A DNA stretch of 40,274 nucleotides from Bordetella petrii (GTDB lineage: Bacteria; Pseudomonadota; Gammaproteobacteria; Burkholderiales; Burkholderiaceae_B), in assembly GCA_017745595.1 (NCBI GenBank), contig WMBV01000045.1, forward strand, positions 1-40,274, written 5' to 3'. The translations under genes and the position numbers were made by a program. Below the pieces are notes generated by a model. The model was not told where the DNA came from. It ran no database searches and saw only the letters and a program-made list of their open reading frames with translations. This document shows, one piece after another, positions 7,610 to 17,576 of this stretch (positions are counted from its first letter, which is position 1; every line of letters starts with the position of its first letter).

Positions 7610-8728
7610 GTGATTCACCTCATCCATACCGCCGATTGGCAGATCGGGCGGCAATACGGGCAGTTCGACACGGACGACGCCGCCATGCTGGCCGAGGCCC
7701 GCTACCAGGCCGTGGCGCGCATTGCCGCGCTGGCGGCCGAACGGCGCGCCGATGCCGTGCTGGTCGCGGGCGATGTCTTCGATACCCAGGCGGTGTCCGA
7801 CCGCAGCATCCGCCGCCTGTTCGACGCGCTGGCGCCGTATGCCGGCCCATGGGTGCTGATCGCCGGCAACCACGATGCCGCGCTGGCCGATAGCGTGTGG
7901 TCGCGCGCCCACCAACTGGGCTGTATCGGCCCCAATGTGCATGTGCCGTTGCGGCCCGGGGTGGTCGACCTGCCCGACCTCAACCTGGCCGTGCTGGCCG
8001 CCCCGCTGACGCAGCGGCATACCTACGACGACACCACCGCCGTGTTCGATACGCTGCCCAGTGCCCCGGGGCGCGTGCGGGTAGGGCTGGCCCACGGCAG
8101 TGTCGCCGGCCGCCTGCCCGACACGGTGGACTCGGCCAACCCCATCGCCGCCGACCGCGCCGCCCGCGCGCGGCTCGACTACCTGGCGCTGGGCGACTGG
8201 CATGGCTGCCTGCAGATCGATGCGCGCACCTGGTACGCCGGCACGCCCGAACCGGATCGGTTTCGCGCCAATGCGTCCGGCTGCGTGCTGGATGTGCGGC
8301 TGCCGGGTGCGGGCGCCGAGCCGCTGGTCGAAACGCTGCCGGTGGCGCGCTACCGGTGGACGCACTGGACTGAAGCGCTGTCGCTGCCTTCCGATGCCGA
8401 GTCGCTGGCGCATCGCCTGCAGGCGGTGGGCGCCGATGACGTGCTGCGCCTGGAATTGGCGGGCCAGTTGCCGCTCGACGCGTGGGATGCGCTGCAGGAC
8501 GCGATTGCGCGCGCGGCCGCGCGCACGCGCGCCTTGCTGCTCGATGCCGCCGATGTCTCGCTGGTGCCCGACACGCAAGACCTGGCCGCGCTGGGCGCGA
8601 GCGGATATGTGGCCGAGGTCGCCGCCCAGCTGCAGGCCCTGCAAGAAGACCCGGCCCAGGCGGCGGCCGCCCGGCAGGCCTTGCGCCTGTTGGTGCAGTA
8701 TCAGCGCGAACGCGCGGAGGCGCCGTGA
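7610..8728 (+). CDS. SbcD/YhaO-like DNA repair exonuclease (metallophosphoesterase)
   Basis: Calcineurin-like phosphoesterase of 372 residues, expected to be the Mn2+-dependent nuclease partner of the ATPase encoded next. Metal-site motifs in order are HTADWQIG (6-13, where SbcD usually has DxH and this protein has D9 and Q11), GDVFD (54-58), GNHD (86-89) and LGDWHG in the middle. The Gln for His is a visible substitution, though I believe it also occurs in YhaO-type relatives. The start is GTG (7610). The stop overlaps the next gene's GTG start (GTGA), indicating translational coupling. The pair is bracketed by repeat copies 3 and 4. Confidence 0.85.
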   Translation: MIHLIHTADWQIGRQYGQFDTDDAAMLAEARYQAVARIAALAAERRADAVLVAGDVFDTQAVSDRSIRRLFDALAPYAGPWVLIAGNHDAALADSVWSRAHQLGCIGPNVHVPLRPGVVDLPDLNLAVLAAPLTQRHTYDDTTAVFDTLPSAPGRVRVGLAHGSVAGRLPDTVDSANPIAADRAARARLDYLALGDWHGCLQIDARTWYAGTPEPDRFRANASGCVLDVRLPGAGAEPLVETLPVARYRWTHWTEALSLPSDAESLAHRLQAVGADDVLRLELAGQLPLDAWDALQDAIARAAARTRALLLDAADVSLVPDTQDLAALGASGYVAEVAAQLQALQEDPAQAAAARQALRLLVQYQRERAEAP

Positions 8729-11358
8729 AGCTGCGCCGCATCGCGCTGGAAGAATTCCGCAAGTTCCGCGCGCCGGTGGCGCTGGACGAACTCGCCGATG
8801 GCCTGAACGTGATCGCCGGCCCCAACGAGGCCGGCAAGAGCACGTTCGTGGCGGCCATCCGCGCCGCGTTCCTGGAACGCTACAAGACCACCAAGGTGGC
8901 GGGCCTGGCGCCCTGGGGCGCGCAGGGCGCGCGGCCGTCGGTCGAGATCGCCTTCGAGCACGGCGCGCACCGCTATGTGCTGCGCAAGTCATTTCTCAGC
9001 CGCGCGCGCTGTGAACTGCTGGTCGATGACGGCGCCGAACGCCACGAGGGCGAGGCGGCCGAGAACGCGCTGGCCAGCCTGCTGGGGTTCGAGTTTCCGG
9101 CCAAGGGGCAAAGCCGCCCCGAACACGGCGGCATACCCGGACTGCTGTGGATCCAGCAGGGCGACGGGCAGAATCTGGCCGAACCCGCGGGACACGCCCA
9201 AGCCCATCTGCGCGATGCGCTGACGCGCCTGACCGGCGAATTGGCATCGGCCGACGGCGATTTTCTTTACGAGCGCGTCGAGGCCGAACGCGCCGCCCTG
9301 CGCGATGCCCGCAGCGGGCGGCCCAAGGGTGCCTATAAAGAAGCCGAAGACGCCAGCCAGCGCGCCGCGCAGGCCGCCGACACACTGGCCGCCGCCAAGC
9401 GCGCGCTGGATGCCGACGTCGACAGGCTTGCGTCGCTGCGCCGCGATTACGACAAGGCCCAGCAAGAACAGCCCTGGCTCGAGCTCGAGCAGCGGGCCGC
9501 GCGGGCGCGTACGCATCTGGCCGAAATCGATCGCGAACGCGAAACGCTGGCGGGCTTGCGGCGCGAACTGGCGCAGGCCGACGACACGCTGGCGCTGCTG
9601 CACGATCAGGTCGAACGCGACCAGCGCGACGCCGTGGCCCTGCGCGAACTGCAGGCCCAGTCCGAGGCCGCCGCCGCGGACCTGGAGCCGGCCCGCGCCG
9701 CGCTGGAGCGCGCCCGGCAATTGCAGCAACAGGGCGCCGAACGGCTGGCGCAATGCAATGCGCAAGTGGCCGCCGTTCAGCAGGCCGACCAGCGGCGCGA
9801 TTGCGACGAACAACTGGCGCGCCTGGAACACGAGCTGCAACGCCTGGACGCGGCGATTGCGCAGGCGGCGCTATCGGCGCAGCAGATCCATGCCTTGCAG
9901 CGCGGCGCGGCCAGCCTGGCATTCGACGCGGACAGCCTGGGCGCGTTGCGCGGCCTGGAACAACGCATCGTGCAATTGCAGGCGCAGCAGCAGGCCGGCG
10001 CCACGCGGCTGCATCATCGGCTGCAGCCCGGCCAGCGGATCGAGCTGGATGGCACGGCCCTGGCGGACGAAGGCGACGCGCTGCTGGCGCAGGCCGCCGA
10101 GCTGCGCATCCCGGGCGTAGGGGTGCTGCGCATCGAGCCGGGCGGCCGTGACCTGCCCGCCGTGCAGGCCGCGCTGCAGGCCGCTCGCGCCGAGCGCACG
10201 GGGTTGCTGGCCCGCCTGGGCGCCGCCAGCCTGGCCGAGGCCGAGGCCCGCGCCGCCGCCCACGAGCAGGCGCGCCGCGACCTGGACATGGCCCACCAGC
10301 ACCTGCGCATCCAGGCCCCCGACGGCATCGAGGCCCTGCAGGCTGCCCAGGCCCAGGCCCAGGAACGGCGCGCCCGGCTGCAGGCCTTGCGCGCCAGCCT
10401 GCCCGACACGCCGGCGCCCGTCGATCCGGCGCAGGCGCGCCAGGCCCTGCGCGACGCCACGGCCGAGGCCGAGCATGCCGCCCAGGGCGTGATCACCGCC
10501 CGCACGGCGCTCGATACGCGGCAAGAGCGCGCCCATGTGCTGCATGCGCAATGGACCGCGCGGCAGGGCGAGTTCAATGCCGCCGGGCGGGCCGGGCAGC
10601 GCGAGCAACGCGGCGCCCGGCTGGTCGAGGCGCGGGCGCGGCGCGATTCGCTGGCGCAGCAAGCGCAGGCGGCGCAAGCCGCCCTGCAGGCGCATCAGCC
10701 GGAACTCATCGAGCAAGACGCGCAGCGCTTCGAACGGTCGGCGGTGCTGGCGCGCGACGAGCAGCAGCGGCGCCACGCCGACCTGCTGCAGTTGCAGGGC
10801 AAGCTGGAACAAGCCCAGGCGCAGGGGCTGGGCGAACAACTGCTGCAGGCCCAGGCCGACGCACAGCGGCTGGCCCGGCGGCGCGACGAGTTCGCCACGC
10901 GCGCGCAAGCGCTGGACCTGCTGTGGCAACTGCTGGGCGAGCGGCGCGCCGCGGCGACGCAGCGCCTGCTGGATCCTTTGGCGCGCCGCCTGCAGCATTA
11001 CGTGGGCCTGCTTTTTCCCGGTGCGCAATGGCGCCTGGACGATGCCTTGATGCCCGCCGCGCTGGCGCGCGGCGGCGGCGACGACGCGCTCGATGCGCTC
11101 AGCTTCGGCACGCGCGAGCAACTGGGCGTGCTGGCGCGGCTGGCCTATGCCGACCTGCTGCAACAGGCCGGCCGCCCGACCTTGCTGGTGCTCGACGACA
11201 CGCTGGTGCATGCGGACCAGGGCCGGCGCGAACTGATGAAGCGCGCCTTGTACGACGCCGCGTCGCGCCACCAGGTCTTGCTGTTCACCTGCCACGCCGA
11301 TGCCTGGCAAGACATGGGCGTGGAAGTGCGCGCCGTGCCGGCCGGGCCAGGTGTCTGA
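8725..11358 (+). CDS. SbcC/YhaN-like SMC-type ATPase
   Basis: ATPase of 877 residues with split ABC head domains and a long Ala/Gln/Arg/Glu-rich coiled coil, expected to gate the nuclease encoded by the preceding gene in DNA end processing. Walker A is GPNEAGKST (32-40). The C-terminal head has a signature-like LSFGTREQLG (792-801), Walker B TLLVLDD (819-825, DD rather than DE) and LFTCHAD as the H-loop. The NEAGKST form and size match YhaN/Rad50-like proteins rather than E. coli SbcC (about 1050). The GTG start overlaps the upstream stop. The final Gly-Val-stop is provided by repeat copy 4. Confidence 0.85.
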   Translation: MKLRRIALEEFRKFRAPVALDELADGLNVIAGPNEAGKSTFVAAIRAAFLERYKTTKVAGLAPWGAQGARPSVEIAFEHGAHRYVLRKSFLSRARCELLVDDGAERHEGEAAENALASLLGFEFPAKGQSRPEHGGIPGLLWIQQGDGQNLAEPAGHAQAHLRDALTRLTGELASADGDFLYERVEAERAALRDARSGRPKGAYKEAEDASQRAAQAADTLAAAKRALDADVDRLASLRRDYDKAQQEQPWLELEQRAARARTHLAEIDRERETLAGLRRELAQADDTLALLHDQVERDQRDAVALRELQAQSEAAAADLEPARAALERARQLQQQGAERLAQCNAQVAAVQQADQRRDCDEQLARLEHELQRLDAAIAQAALSAQQIHALQRGAASLAFDADSLGALRGLEQRIVQLQAQQQAGATRLHHRLQPGQRIELDGTALADEGDALLAQAAELRIPGVGVLRIEPGGRDLPAVQAALQAARAERTGLLARLGAASLAEAEARAAAHEQARRDLDMAHQHLRIQAPDGIEALQAAQAQAQERRARLQALRASLPDTPAPVDPAQARQALRDATAEAEHAAQGVITARTALDTRQERAHVLHAQWTARQGEFNAAGRAGQREQRGARLVEARARRDSLAQQAQAAQAALQAHQPELIEQDAQRFERSAVLARDEQQRRHADLLQLQGKLEQAQAQGLGEQLLQAQADAQRLARRRDEFATRAQALDLLWQLLGERRAAATQRLLDPLARRLQHYVGLLFPGAQWRLDDALMPAALARGGGDDALDALSFGTREQLGVLARLAYADLLQQAGRPTLLVLDDTLVHADQGRRELMKRALYDAASRHQVLLFTCHADAWQDMGVEVRAVPAGPGV

Positions 11359-11441
11359 CTCCCGCAGGGTGTCAGACACCGAAGTGCGTCGAGAACCTTC
11401 CAATACCACGGTGTCCGACACCCTGTCGGGAGCCGGACACC
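11350..11441. repeat. Dispersed paired-hairpin element, copy 4
   Basis: The left unit at 11350-11380 matches the consensus and its GGT GTC TGA encodes the last residues and stop of the SbcC-like gene. A 29-bp spacer separates it from the inverted unit at 11410-11441 (32 bp). In that unit the seventh arm base is changed on both sides (T to C, A to G), keeping the pair. It sits between convergent genes. Confidence 0.9.
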
Positions 11442-11472
11442 AGCCTGGCCCGCGCGCAGCGCTTGCCGGGGG

Positions 11473-12453
11473 TCAGTTCAGCTTGATGTTCTGTTCGTCG
11501 GCGATGCGCTTGCGCAGGTCGAGTTCGCGTTTGATCAGGGCCGCGTACTGTTCGGGAGTGCCGCCGTCGACCAGGGCGCCGCGGTCTTGCAGGCGTTGGC
11601 GGATGCCGGGATCTTGCAGGGCCTTGACGGCTGCGTCATGCACGCGCGTCACGATGTCGGCGGGCACGCCGGCCGGGGCCACCAGGCCATACCAGGCCAT
11701 GTTGTTCATGGCGGGCAGGCCGGCTTCGGCGAAGGTGGGCACGTCGGGCAGGCCGGCCACGCGCGCGGGGGCGGCCACCGCCAGCGCGCGCAGCTTGCCC
11801 GCCTGGATGTGCGCGAGCGACGAGGGCAGGTTGTCGAACTGCGCGCTGACCTGGCCGGCCAGGGTGTCGTTCAGCGCCGGGCCCGAACCGCGGTAGGGCA
11901 CGTGGATCATGTCGGTGCCGGTCAGCGATTTGAAGAGTTCGCCGTCCAGGTGCGAAATGCTGCCGGTGCCGGCCGACGCGTAGCTGTAGGTGCCCGGCTG
12001 CGATTTCAGCAAGGCGATGAATTCCTTCAGGGTGTTGGCCGGCGTCTTGGGGTTGACGGTCAGCACGTTGGGCACGTTGACCAGGTTGGTGATGGGCGTG
12101 AAGTCGGTCAGCGGATCGTAGGGCGTTTGCGCATTGGTGGCCGGGTTGGTGGCCATGGTGCTGACGGTGGCCACGCCCAGGGTATAGCCGTCGGGGGCGG
12201 CCTTGGTCAGGGCTTCGGCGCCGATGGCGCCACCGCCGCCGCCGCGGTTTTCCACCACGACGGGCTGGCCCAGCTCGCGGCCCAGGCCATCGGCCACGAT
12301 GCGTGCCACCAGGTCGGTGGTGCCGCCCGCGGCAAAGGGGACCAGCAGGCGCACCGGGCGCTCGGGATAGCCTTGGGCATGGGCGCCCGCGCCGATCAGG
12401 CAGGCGGCCGCCGCGGCCAGCATGGCCGCCTTGAGAGGGGCGTTTTTCTTCAA
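11473..12453 (-). CDS. Bug-family (TctC-like) periplasmic solute-binding protein
   Basis: Tripartite tricarboxylate transporter receptor of 326 residues. The signal peptide has a cleavage-like AHA at 24-26. The mature part opens YPERPVRLLVPFAAGGTTD (29-47), the Bug-family hallmark, and continues with VVVENRGGGGGAIGAE. These receptors are greatly expanded in Bordetella-type genomes and usually lack linked membrane subunits; none is linked here. The ligand cannot be read from sequence (carboxylates or aromatic acids are usual). Divergent from the mrp operon across 244 bp; convergent with the SbcC-like gene. Confidence 0.92.
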   Translation of the reverse strand: MKKNAPLKAAMLAAAAACLIGAGAHAQGYPERPVRLLVPFAAGGTTDLVARIVADGLGRELGQPVVVENRGGGGGAIGAEALTKAAPDGYTLGVATVSTMATNPATNAQTPYDPLTDFTPITNLVNVPNVLTVNPKTPANTLKEFIALLKSQPGTYSYASAGTGSISHLDGELFKSLTGTDMIHVPYRGSGPALNDTLAGQVSAQFDNLPSSLAHIQAGKLRALAVAAPARVAGLPDVPTFAEAGLPAMNNMAWYGLVAPAGVPADIVTRVHDAAVKALQDPGIRQRLQDRGALVDGGTPEQYAALIKRELDLRKRIADEQNIKLN

Positions 12454-12697
12454 AATAAGTCTCCTGGGTAGCTGCCGTCAGGGGGCTGCGGCATAAGGCG
12501 GGCTAATTGGACCGTGCGAACCTTACAAGAATCTGATATTTTTCGGGGTGGATTCCCGGCCGGCCTTGTCGACGCCCAGGCGTCGTGGTCGCGGCGTCGC
12601 CGCAACGGTACGCCATGCCGGACTTCCGAGTAACGTCATCCCGGCTATATGCTTGGCTCACGCCCACGAGCCAGGTTGCTGGTCCTCCCGGAACGCC

Positions 12698-15610
12698 ATG
12701 TCGCTGATTCTCATCCTCGCTCTGCCGTTTGCCGGCAGCCTGTGCGCCGCGCTGCTGCCTTCCAACGCCCGCAATGCCGAGGCCTGGCTGGCCGGCCTTA
12801 TCGCGCTGTCGTGCGCGGTGCTGGTTGCCTGCCTGTATCCACAGGTGGCCGATGGCAGCGTGATCCGGGCCGACCTCGACTGGGCGCCGGCGCTGGGCCT
12901 GCAGTTCACGTTGCGCATGGACGGCTTTGCGTGGCTGTTCGCGCTGATCGTGTCCGCCATGGGCGCGCTGGTGGTGCTGTACGCGCGCTATTACATGTCG
13001 CCCGAAGACCCGGTGCCGCGCTTTTTCTCGTTCTTCCAGGCGTTCATGGGCGCCATGCTGGGCGTGGTGCTGTCGGGCAATCTCATCCAGCTGGTGCTGT
13101 TCTGGGAAATGACCAGCCTGGCGTCGTTCATGCTGATCGCCTACTGGCATCACCGCCTCGACGCCAAGCGCGGCGCGCGCATGGCGCTGACCGTGACGGG
13201 GGCGGGCGGCCTGTGCCTGCTGGCCGGCGTGCTCATCCTGGGCCATATCGTCGGCAGCTACGATCTCGACCGCGTGCTGGCGTCCGGCGACCTGGTGCGC
13301 GCCAACCCGTGGTATCCGGCCGTGGTGGCGCTGGTGGCGCTGGGCGCGCTGACCAAAAGCGCGCAGTTTCCCTTCCAGTTCTGGCTGCCCAACGCCATGG
13401 CCGCGCCTACGCCCGTGTCGGCCTACCTGCATTCGGCCACCATGGTGAAGGCCGGCGTCTTTTTGCTGGCGCGCTTCTGGCCGGTGCTGGCGGGCACCGA
13501 AGAATGGTTCTGGATCATCGGCGGGGCGGGGCTGTGCTCGCTGGTGCTGGGGGCGTACGCCGCGATCTTCCAGCAAGACATGAAAGGCGTGCTGGCCTAT
13601 TCCACCATCAGCCACCTGGGCCTGATCACGCTGCTGCTGGGCATGAACAGCGCGCTGGGCCTGGTGGCCGCCATCTTCCACATGGTCAACCATGCCACGT
13701 TCAAGGCCTCGTTGTTCATGGCCGCGGGCATCGTCGACCACGAAACCGGCACGCGCGACCTGGGCCGGCTCAGCGGCCTGCGGCGCGCCATGCCCATCAC
13801 CGCCACGCTGGCCGTGGTGGCGGCCGCCGCCATGGCCGGGGTGCCGCTGCTCAACGGCTTCATCTCGAAAGAAATGTTCTTCGCCGAGACCACCTTCGTC
13901 AGCGGCGATCCGCTCATCCAGCATGGCTTGCCCACCCTGGCCGTGCTGGCCAGCGCCTTCAGCGTGACCTATTCCCTGCGTTTCATCCTGCAGGTCTTTT
14001 ACGGTCCGCCGGCCCAAGACCTGCCGCGCGCGCCGCACGAACCGCCGCGCTGGATGCTGGTGCCCAGCGGCTTGCTGGTGCTGAGCTGCCTGGTGGTGGG
14101 CGTGATCCCCGGTCTGACGGTCGGCCCGTTCCTGAATTCCGCCGCCCACAGCGTGCTGGGCGCCGACATGCCGGCCTACAGCCTGGCGGTGTGGCACGGC
14201 CTGAACTTGCCGCTGGTCATGAGCTTCGTGGCCATGATCGGCGGCATCGTGCTTTACCTGGCCCTGCGCGCGCGCCAGCGCGCGCTGCCGGGCCGGGTGC
14301 CCTTCATCTACCACTTCGACGGCCGGCGCACTTTCGAATTCCTGCTCGACTATTCCAGCGTGGTGGCCGGCTGGCTGCTGGGCCGCCTGGGCTCGCCGCG
14401 CCTGCAGGTGCAGATGGTGCTGATCGTCGTCGGCGCGCTGCTGGTGGCCTGGCTGCCGCTGCATCATGGACAATGGAACGACGCGCCGGCGCCCGCCACG
14501 CCGCTGGACCCGGCCTTCGCGGTGCTCTGGATCGTGGGCGGCCTGTGCGCGGTGGGCACCGCGCTGCAGGCCAAGTACCATCGCCTGGCCGCGCTGATCC
14601 TCGCGGGCGGCGCCGGCCTGGCCACGTGCCTGACCTTCGTCTGGTTCTCGGCGCCCGACCTCGCCCTGACCCAATTGGCCGTCGAAGTGGTGACCGTGGT
14701 GCTGCTGCTGTCGGGCCTGCGCTGGCTGCCGCGCCGCATCGAGGGCAGCCTCGACGGCGAACGGCACGAAACGCGCGCGCGCCTGCGCCGCACGCGCGAC
14801 CTGATCATCGCCGCCGCCGCGGGCACGTCGATAGCGGGCCTGGCCTACGCCATGCTGACGCGCGGGCCGCAACAGACCATCTCGTCGTTCTTCGTCGACA
14901 ACGCCTTGCCGGAAGGCGGCGGCACCAACATCGTCAACGTGATCCTGGTCGATTTCCGCGGCTTCGATACGCTGGGCGAAATCACGGTGGTCGGCATCGT
15001 GGCGCTGACGGTCTATGCCTTGCTGCGGCGCTTCCGGCCGGCTCCCGAAAGCGCCGGCTTGCCGCACCAGCAGAGCGATCCGGCCAGCGCGCCCAGCGCG
15101 GCCCCCGATATCCAGGCGCTGCTGCCCGATGACGCCCTGGCGCTGCCGGCCGTGTTGGTGCGCCTGCTGTTGCCCGTCGCCGCCATGGCCTCGGTCTACC
15201 TGCTGCTGCGCGGCCACAATCTGCCGGGCGGCGGCTTCGTCGGCGGCCTGGTGATGGCCACGGCGGTCATCCTGCAATACATCGTGGGCGGCGTGTACTG
15301 GGTCGAATCGCGCAGCCGCCTCAACCCCCAGCACTGGATCGGCCTGGGCCTGCTGTGCGCGGGCCTGACCGCGATGTCGGCCTGGCTGGGCGCGCGCCCG
15401 TTCCTGTCGGCGCTGGCCTGGGATTTCTCCGTGCCGCTGCTGGGCCACATCCATTTTTCCACAGTGCTGCTGTTCGACCTGGGCGTCTATATGCTGGTGG
15501 TCGGCGGCACATTACTGATACTGGTGGCGCTGGCTCACCAGTCGCTGCGCGCGCAACGCAAGGCGGCGGCCGAGGCACAGGCCGCCCTGCAATCCGGGAG
15601 TACTGCCTGA
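12698..15610 (+). CDS. mrpA: Mrp/Pha antiporter subunit A fused to subunit B
   Basis: Largest subunit of the multisubunit cation/proton antiporter (Mrp, also Mnh, Pha, Sha) in the cytoplasmic membrane; exports Na+ or K+ in exchange for H+. The 970-residue product begins with a NuoL-like core ([61 protein letters not shown]). A C-terminal MrpA extension follows, and from about residue 807 a complete MrpB domain ([26 protein letters not shown]). A fused A-B subunit is the group 2 (Pha-type) arrangement. The ATG at 12698 was chosen because [13 protein letters not shown] starts the first helix; upstream in-frame sequence is non-homologous. First gene of a six-gene operon; its TGA shares one base with the next ATG. 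Confidence 0.94.
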   Translation: MSLILILALPFAGSLCAALLPSNARNAEAWLAGLIALSCAVLVACLYPQVADGSVIRADLDWAPALGLQFTLRMDGFAWLFALIVSAMGALVVLYARYYMSPEDPVPRFFSFFQAFMGAMLGVVLSGNLIQLVLFWEMTSLASFMLIAYWHHRLDAKRGARMALTVTGAGGLCLLAGVLILGHIVGSYDLDRVLASGDLVRANPWYPAVVALVALGALTKSAQFPFQFWLPNAMAAPTPVSAYLHSATMVKAGVFLLARFWPVLAGTEEWFWIIGGAGLCSLVLGAYAAIFQQDMKGVLAYSTISHLGLITLLLGMNSALGLVAAIFHMVNHATFKASLFMAAGIVDHETGTRDLGRLSGLRRAMPITATLAVVAAAAMAGVPLLNGFISKEMFFAETTFVSGDPLIQHGLPTLAVLASAFSVTYSLRFILQVFYGPPAQDLPRAPHEPPRWMLVPSGLLVLSCLVVGVIPGLTVGPFLNSAAHSVLGADMPAYSLAVWHGLNLPLVMSFVAMIGGIVLYLALRARQRALPGRVPFIYHFDGRRTFEFLLDYSSVVAGWLLGRLGSPRLQVQMVLIVVGALLVAWLPLHHGQWNDAPAPATPLDPAFAVLWIVGGLCAVGTALQAKYHRLAALILAGGAGLATCLTFVWFSAPDLALTQLAVEVVTVVLLLSGLRWLPRRIEGSLDGERHETRARLRRTRDLIIAAAAGTSIAGLAYAMLTRGPQQTISSFFVDNALPEGGGTNIVNVILVDFRGFDTLGEITVVGIVALTVYALLRRFRPAPESAGLPHQQSDPASAPSAAPDIQALLPDDALALPAVLVRLLLPVAAMASVYLLLRGHNLPGGGFVGGLVMATAVILQYIVGGVYWVESRSRLNPQHWIGLGLLCAGLTAMSAWLGARPFLSALAWDFSVPLLGHIHFSTVLLFDLGVYMLVVGGTLLILVALAHQSLRAQRKAAAEAQAALQSGSTA

Positions 15611-15954
15611 TGGAATTGATTTACGCCGCGGCGATCGGCGTGCTGGCCGGATCGGGGGTATGGCTGATCCTGCGCCCGCGCACCTTCCAGCTCATCATGG
15701 GGCTGACGCTGGTCTCGTACGCCGTCAACCTGTTCATTTTCGGCATGGGCCGGCTGACGGTAGGGCGCCCGCCCATTATCGATCCGGACGTCGCGCCCGA
15801 TCCGGCCGCGCTGGCCGACCCGCTGCCGCAGGCCCTGGTGCTTACCGCCATCGTCATCGGGTTCGCCACTACGGCGCTGTTCCTGGTAGTGCTGCTGGCC
15901 TCGCGCGGCCTGACCGGCACTGACCACGTCGACGGCCGGGAGTCGGAATCTTGA
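15610..15954 (+). CDS. mrpC: Mrp/Pha antiporter subunit C
   Basis: NuoK-like small membrane subunit of 114 residues with three predicted helices. The family blocks LILRPRTFQLIMGLTLVSYAVNLFIF and PLPQALVLTAIVIGFATTA are both visible. It pairs with subunits A and D in the proton/cation path. The ATG overlaps the mrpA stop by one base and the gene ends overlapping the TTG start of mrpD, a chain of coupled starts that supports fixed stoichiometry. Confidence 0.93.
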   Translation: MELIYAAAIGVLAGSGVWLILRPRTFQLIMGLTLVSYAVNLFIFGMGRLTVGRPPIIDPDVAPDPAALADPLPQALVLTAIVIGFATTALFLVVLLASRGLTGTDHVDGRESES

Positions 15955-17576
15955 TCGACTGGCTGCAACACGCTCCTATTTATCCCATTGCGATCCCGCT
16001 GCTCGCGGGCGCGGCGATGCTGCTGCTGGCCGACACGCGCCGCAATCTGCGCGCCGGCATCGCGGTGGTCTCGTGCCTGGCGCAGTTGGCCGCGGCCATC
16101 GCCTTGCTGGCCCTGGCGGCCGGGGCAGGGGGCCATTGGCCCAACGGCATCGGCGTCTACCTGCCGGGCGACTGGCCGGCGCCGTTCGGCATCGTGGTGG
16201 TGGTCGACCGCCTGGCCGCCATCATGCTCACGCTCAACGCGGTGCTGGGCCTGGCGGCGCTGATCTTCGCGCTGGCGCGCTGGGACCGCCTGGGCGTGCA
16301 TTTTCATTCGCTGTTCCAGTTCTTGCTCATGGGCCTGAACGGCGCCTTCCTTACCGGCGACCTGTTCAACCTGTTCGTGTTCTTCGAAGTGCTGCTGGCG
16401 GCGTCGTACGGCCTGCTGCTGCACGGCTCGGGCGTGGCCCGCGTCAGCGCGGGGCTGCACTACATCGTGGTCAACCTGGTGGCCTCGTTCCTGCTGCTGA
16501 TCAGCATCGCGCTCATCTACGGCGTCACCGGCACCTTGAACCTGGCCGACCTGGCGGTGCGCGCCGGCACGCTCAGCGGCAGCGAGCGGCTGCTGTTCGA
16601 GGCCGGCGCGGCCGTGCTGGGCCTGGCCTTCCTGGTCAAGGCGGGCGCCTGGCCGCTGAACCTCTGGCTGGTGCGCGGCTACGGTTCGGCCAGCGCGCCG
16701 GTGGCGGCGGTCTTTTCCATCATGACCAAGGTCGGCATCTATGCCTTGCTGCGCATCGGCTCGCTGCTGCTGCCCACGGGCGCGCCGGCGGCGTTCAGCC
16801 TCGACTGGATGTTCGCCGCGGGGCTGGCCACGCTGGTGTTCGGCGCCATCGGGCTGCTGGCCACCCAGCAGCTCGAGCAAATGGTCGGCTACTGCGTCAT
16901 CATCTCGGCCGGCACCCTGTTGACCGCGCTGGGCATGCCCGGCGTCATTCTCACCGGCCCGGCCTTGTTCTACCTGCTGAGTTCCGTGCTCACCACCGGC
17001 GCCTTCTTCCTGCTGGTCGAACTGGTCGAGCGCACCCGCACGTTCGGCGCCAACGTGCTGGCCGTCACCATGGACATGTTCGACCTCGACGACCCCGAGG
17101 CGCCCAATCGTTCCGATGACGTGGTGGGCGTGGCCATCCCGGCCGCCATGGCCTTCCTGGGGCTGGCCTTCGTATCCTGCGCGCTGCTGGTCACCGGCCT
17201 GCCGCCGCTGTCGGGCTTCGTGGCGAAGTTCTCGCTGTTGTCCGCCGCGGTCACCGCGGCCAACGACTCGTCGCAGCCGGCCGACGCCTGGATCCTGGTG
17301 GCGGCGGTGCTGGTGTCGGGCCTGGCGGGCATCGTGGCCTTCGGCCGGGCCGGCATCCGCATTTTCTGGAGCGCCGACGAACGCAGCACGCCGCGCCTGC
17401 GTCCCAGCGAGGCCGGGCCCGTGGCGGTGCTGATCCTGCTGTGCGTGGCGCTGGCCGCCGGGGCGGGGCCGGTCTCGGCCTACCTGGACGAAGCGGCGCG
17501 CGTGCTCGACCAGCCGGCGCTGTACATCGATGCCGTGTTGTCGGCCAATACGGCGCGTAGCCTGGAGGGACACTGA
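15951..17576 (+). CDS. mrpD: Mrp/Pha antiporter subunit D
   Basis: NuoM/NuoN-like integral membrane subunit of 541 residues. The conserved acidic residue Glu146 lies in LFNLFVFFEVLLAASYGLL, and the Lys region follows in LAFLVKAGAWPLNLWL. Later family segments include SIMTKVGIYALLR and GLPPLSGFVAKFSLL. The start is an uncommon TTG (15951) overlapping the mrpC stop as TTGA; it gives MIDWLQHAPIYPIAIP, the expected opening helix. It ends one base into the mrpE ATG. Confidence 0.93.
   Translation: MIDWLQHAPIYPIAIPLLAGAAMLLLADTRRNLRAGIAVVSCLAQLAAAIALLALAAGAGGHWPNGIGVYLPGDWPAPFGIVVVVDRLAAIMLTLNAVLGLAALIFALARWDRLGVHFHSLFQFLLMGLNGAFLTGDLFNLFVFFEVLLAASYGLLLHGSGVARVSAGLHYIVVNLVASFLLLISIALIYGVTGTLNLADLAVRAGTLSGSERLLFEAGAAVLGLAFLVKAGAWPLNLWLVRGYGSASAPVAAVFSIMTKVGIYALLRIGSLLLPTGAPAAFSLDWMFAAGLATLVFGAIGLLATQQLEQMVGYCVIISAGTLLTALGMPGVILTGPALFYLLSSVLTTGAFFLLVELVERTRTFGANVLAVTMDMFDLDDPEAPNRSDDVVGVAIPAAMAFLGLAFVSCALLVTGLPPLSGFVAKFSLLSAAVTAANDSSQPADAWILVAAVLVSGLAGIVAFGRAGIRIFWSADERSTPRLRPSEAGPVAVLILLCVALAAGAGPVSAYLDEAARVLDQPALYIDAVLSANTARSLEGH

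Noticed and set aside
7422-7613. Open frame across repeat copy 3 before the nuclease gene
   Set aside because: Made of translated repeat plus spacer, with no homology-like pattern or good ribosome site.
8482-8724. Upstream in-frame extension of the SbcC-like gene
   Set aside because: It overlaps the nuclease gene and is Arg/Ala/Gly-rich; the GTG at 8725 gives the family N-terminus MKLRRIALEEF and the typical GTGA overlap.
12503-15454. 983-codon minus-strand open frame opposite mrpA
   Set aside because: An Arg/Gln/His/Gly-rich antisense shadow caused by high GC third positions; the plus strand encodes a clear MrpA.
15621-17573. 650-codon minus-strand open frame opposite mrpCD
   Set aside because: Same antisense shadow effect; no recognisable motif.
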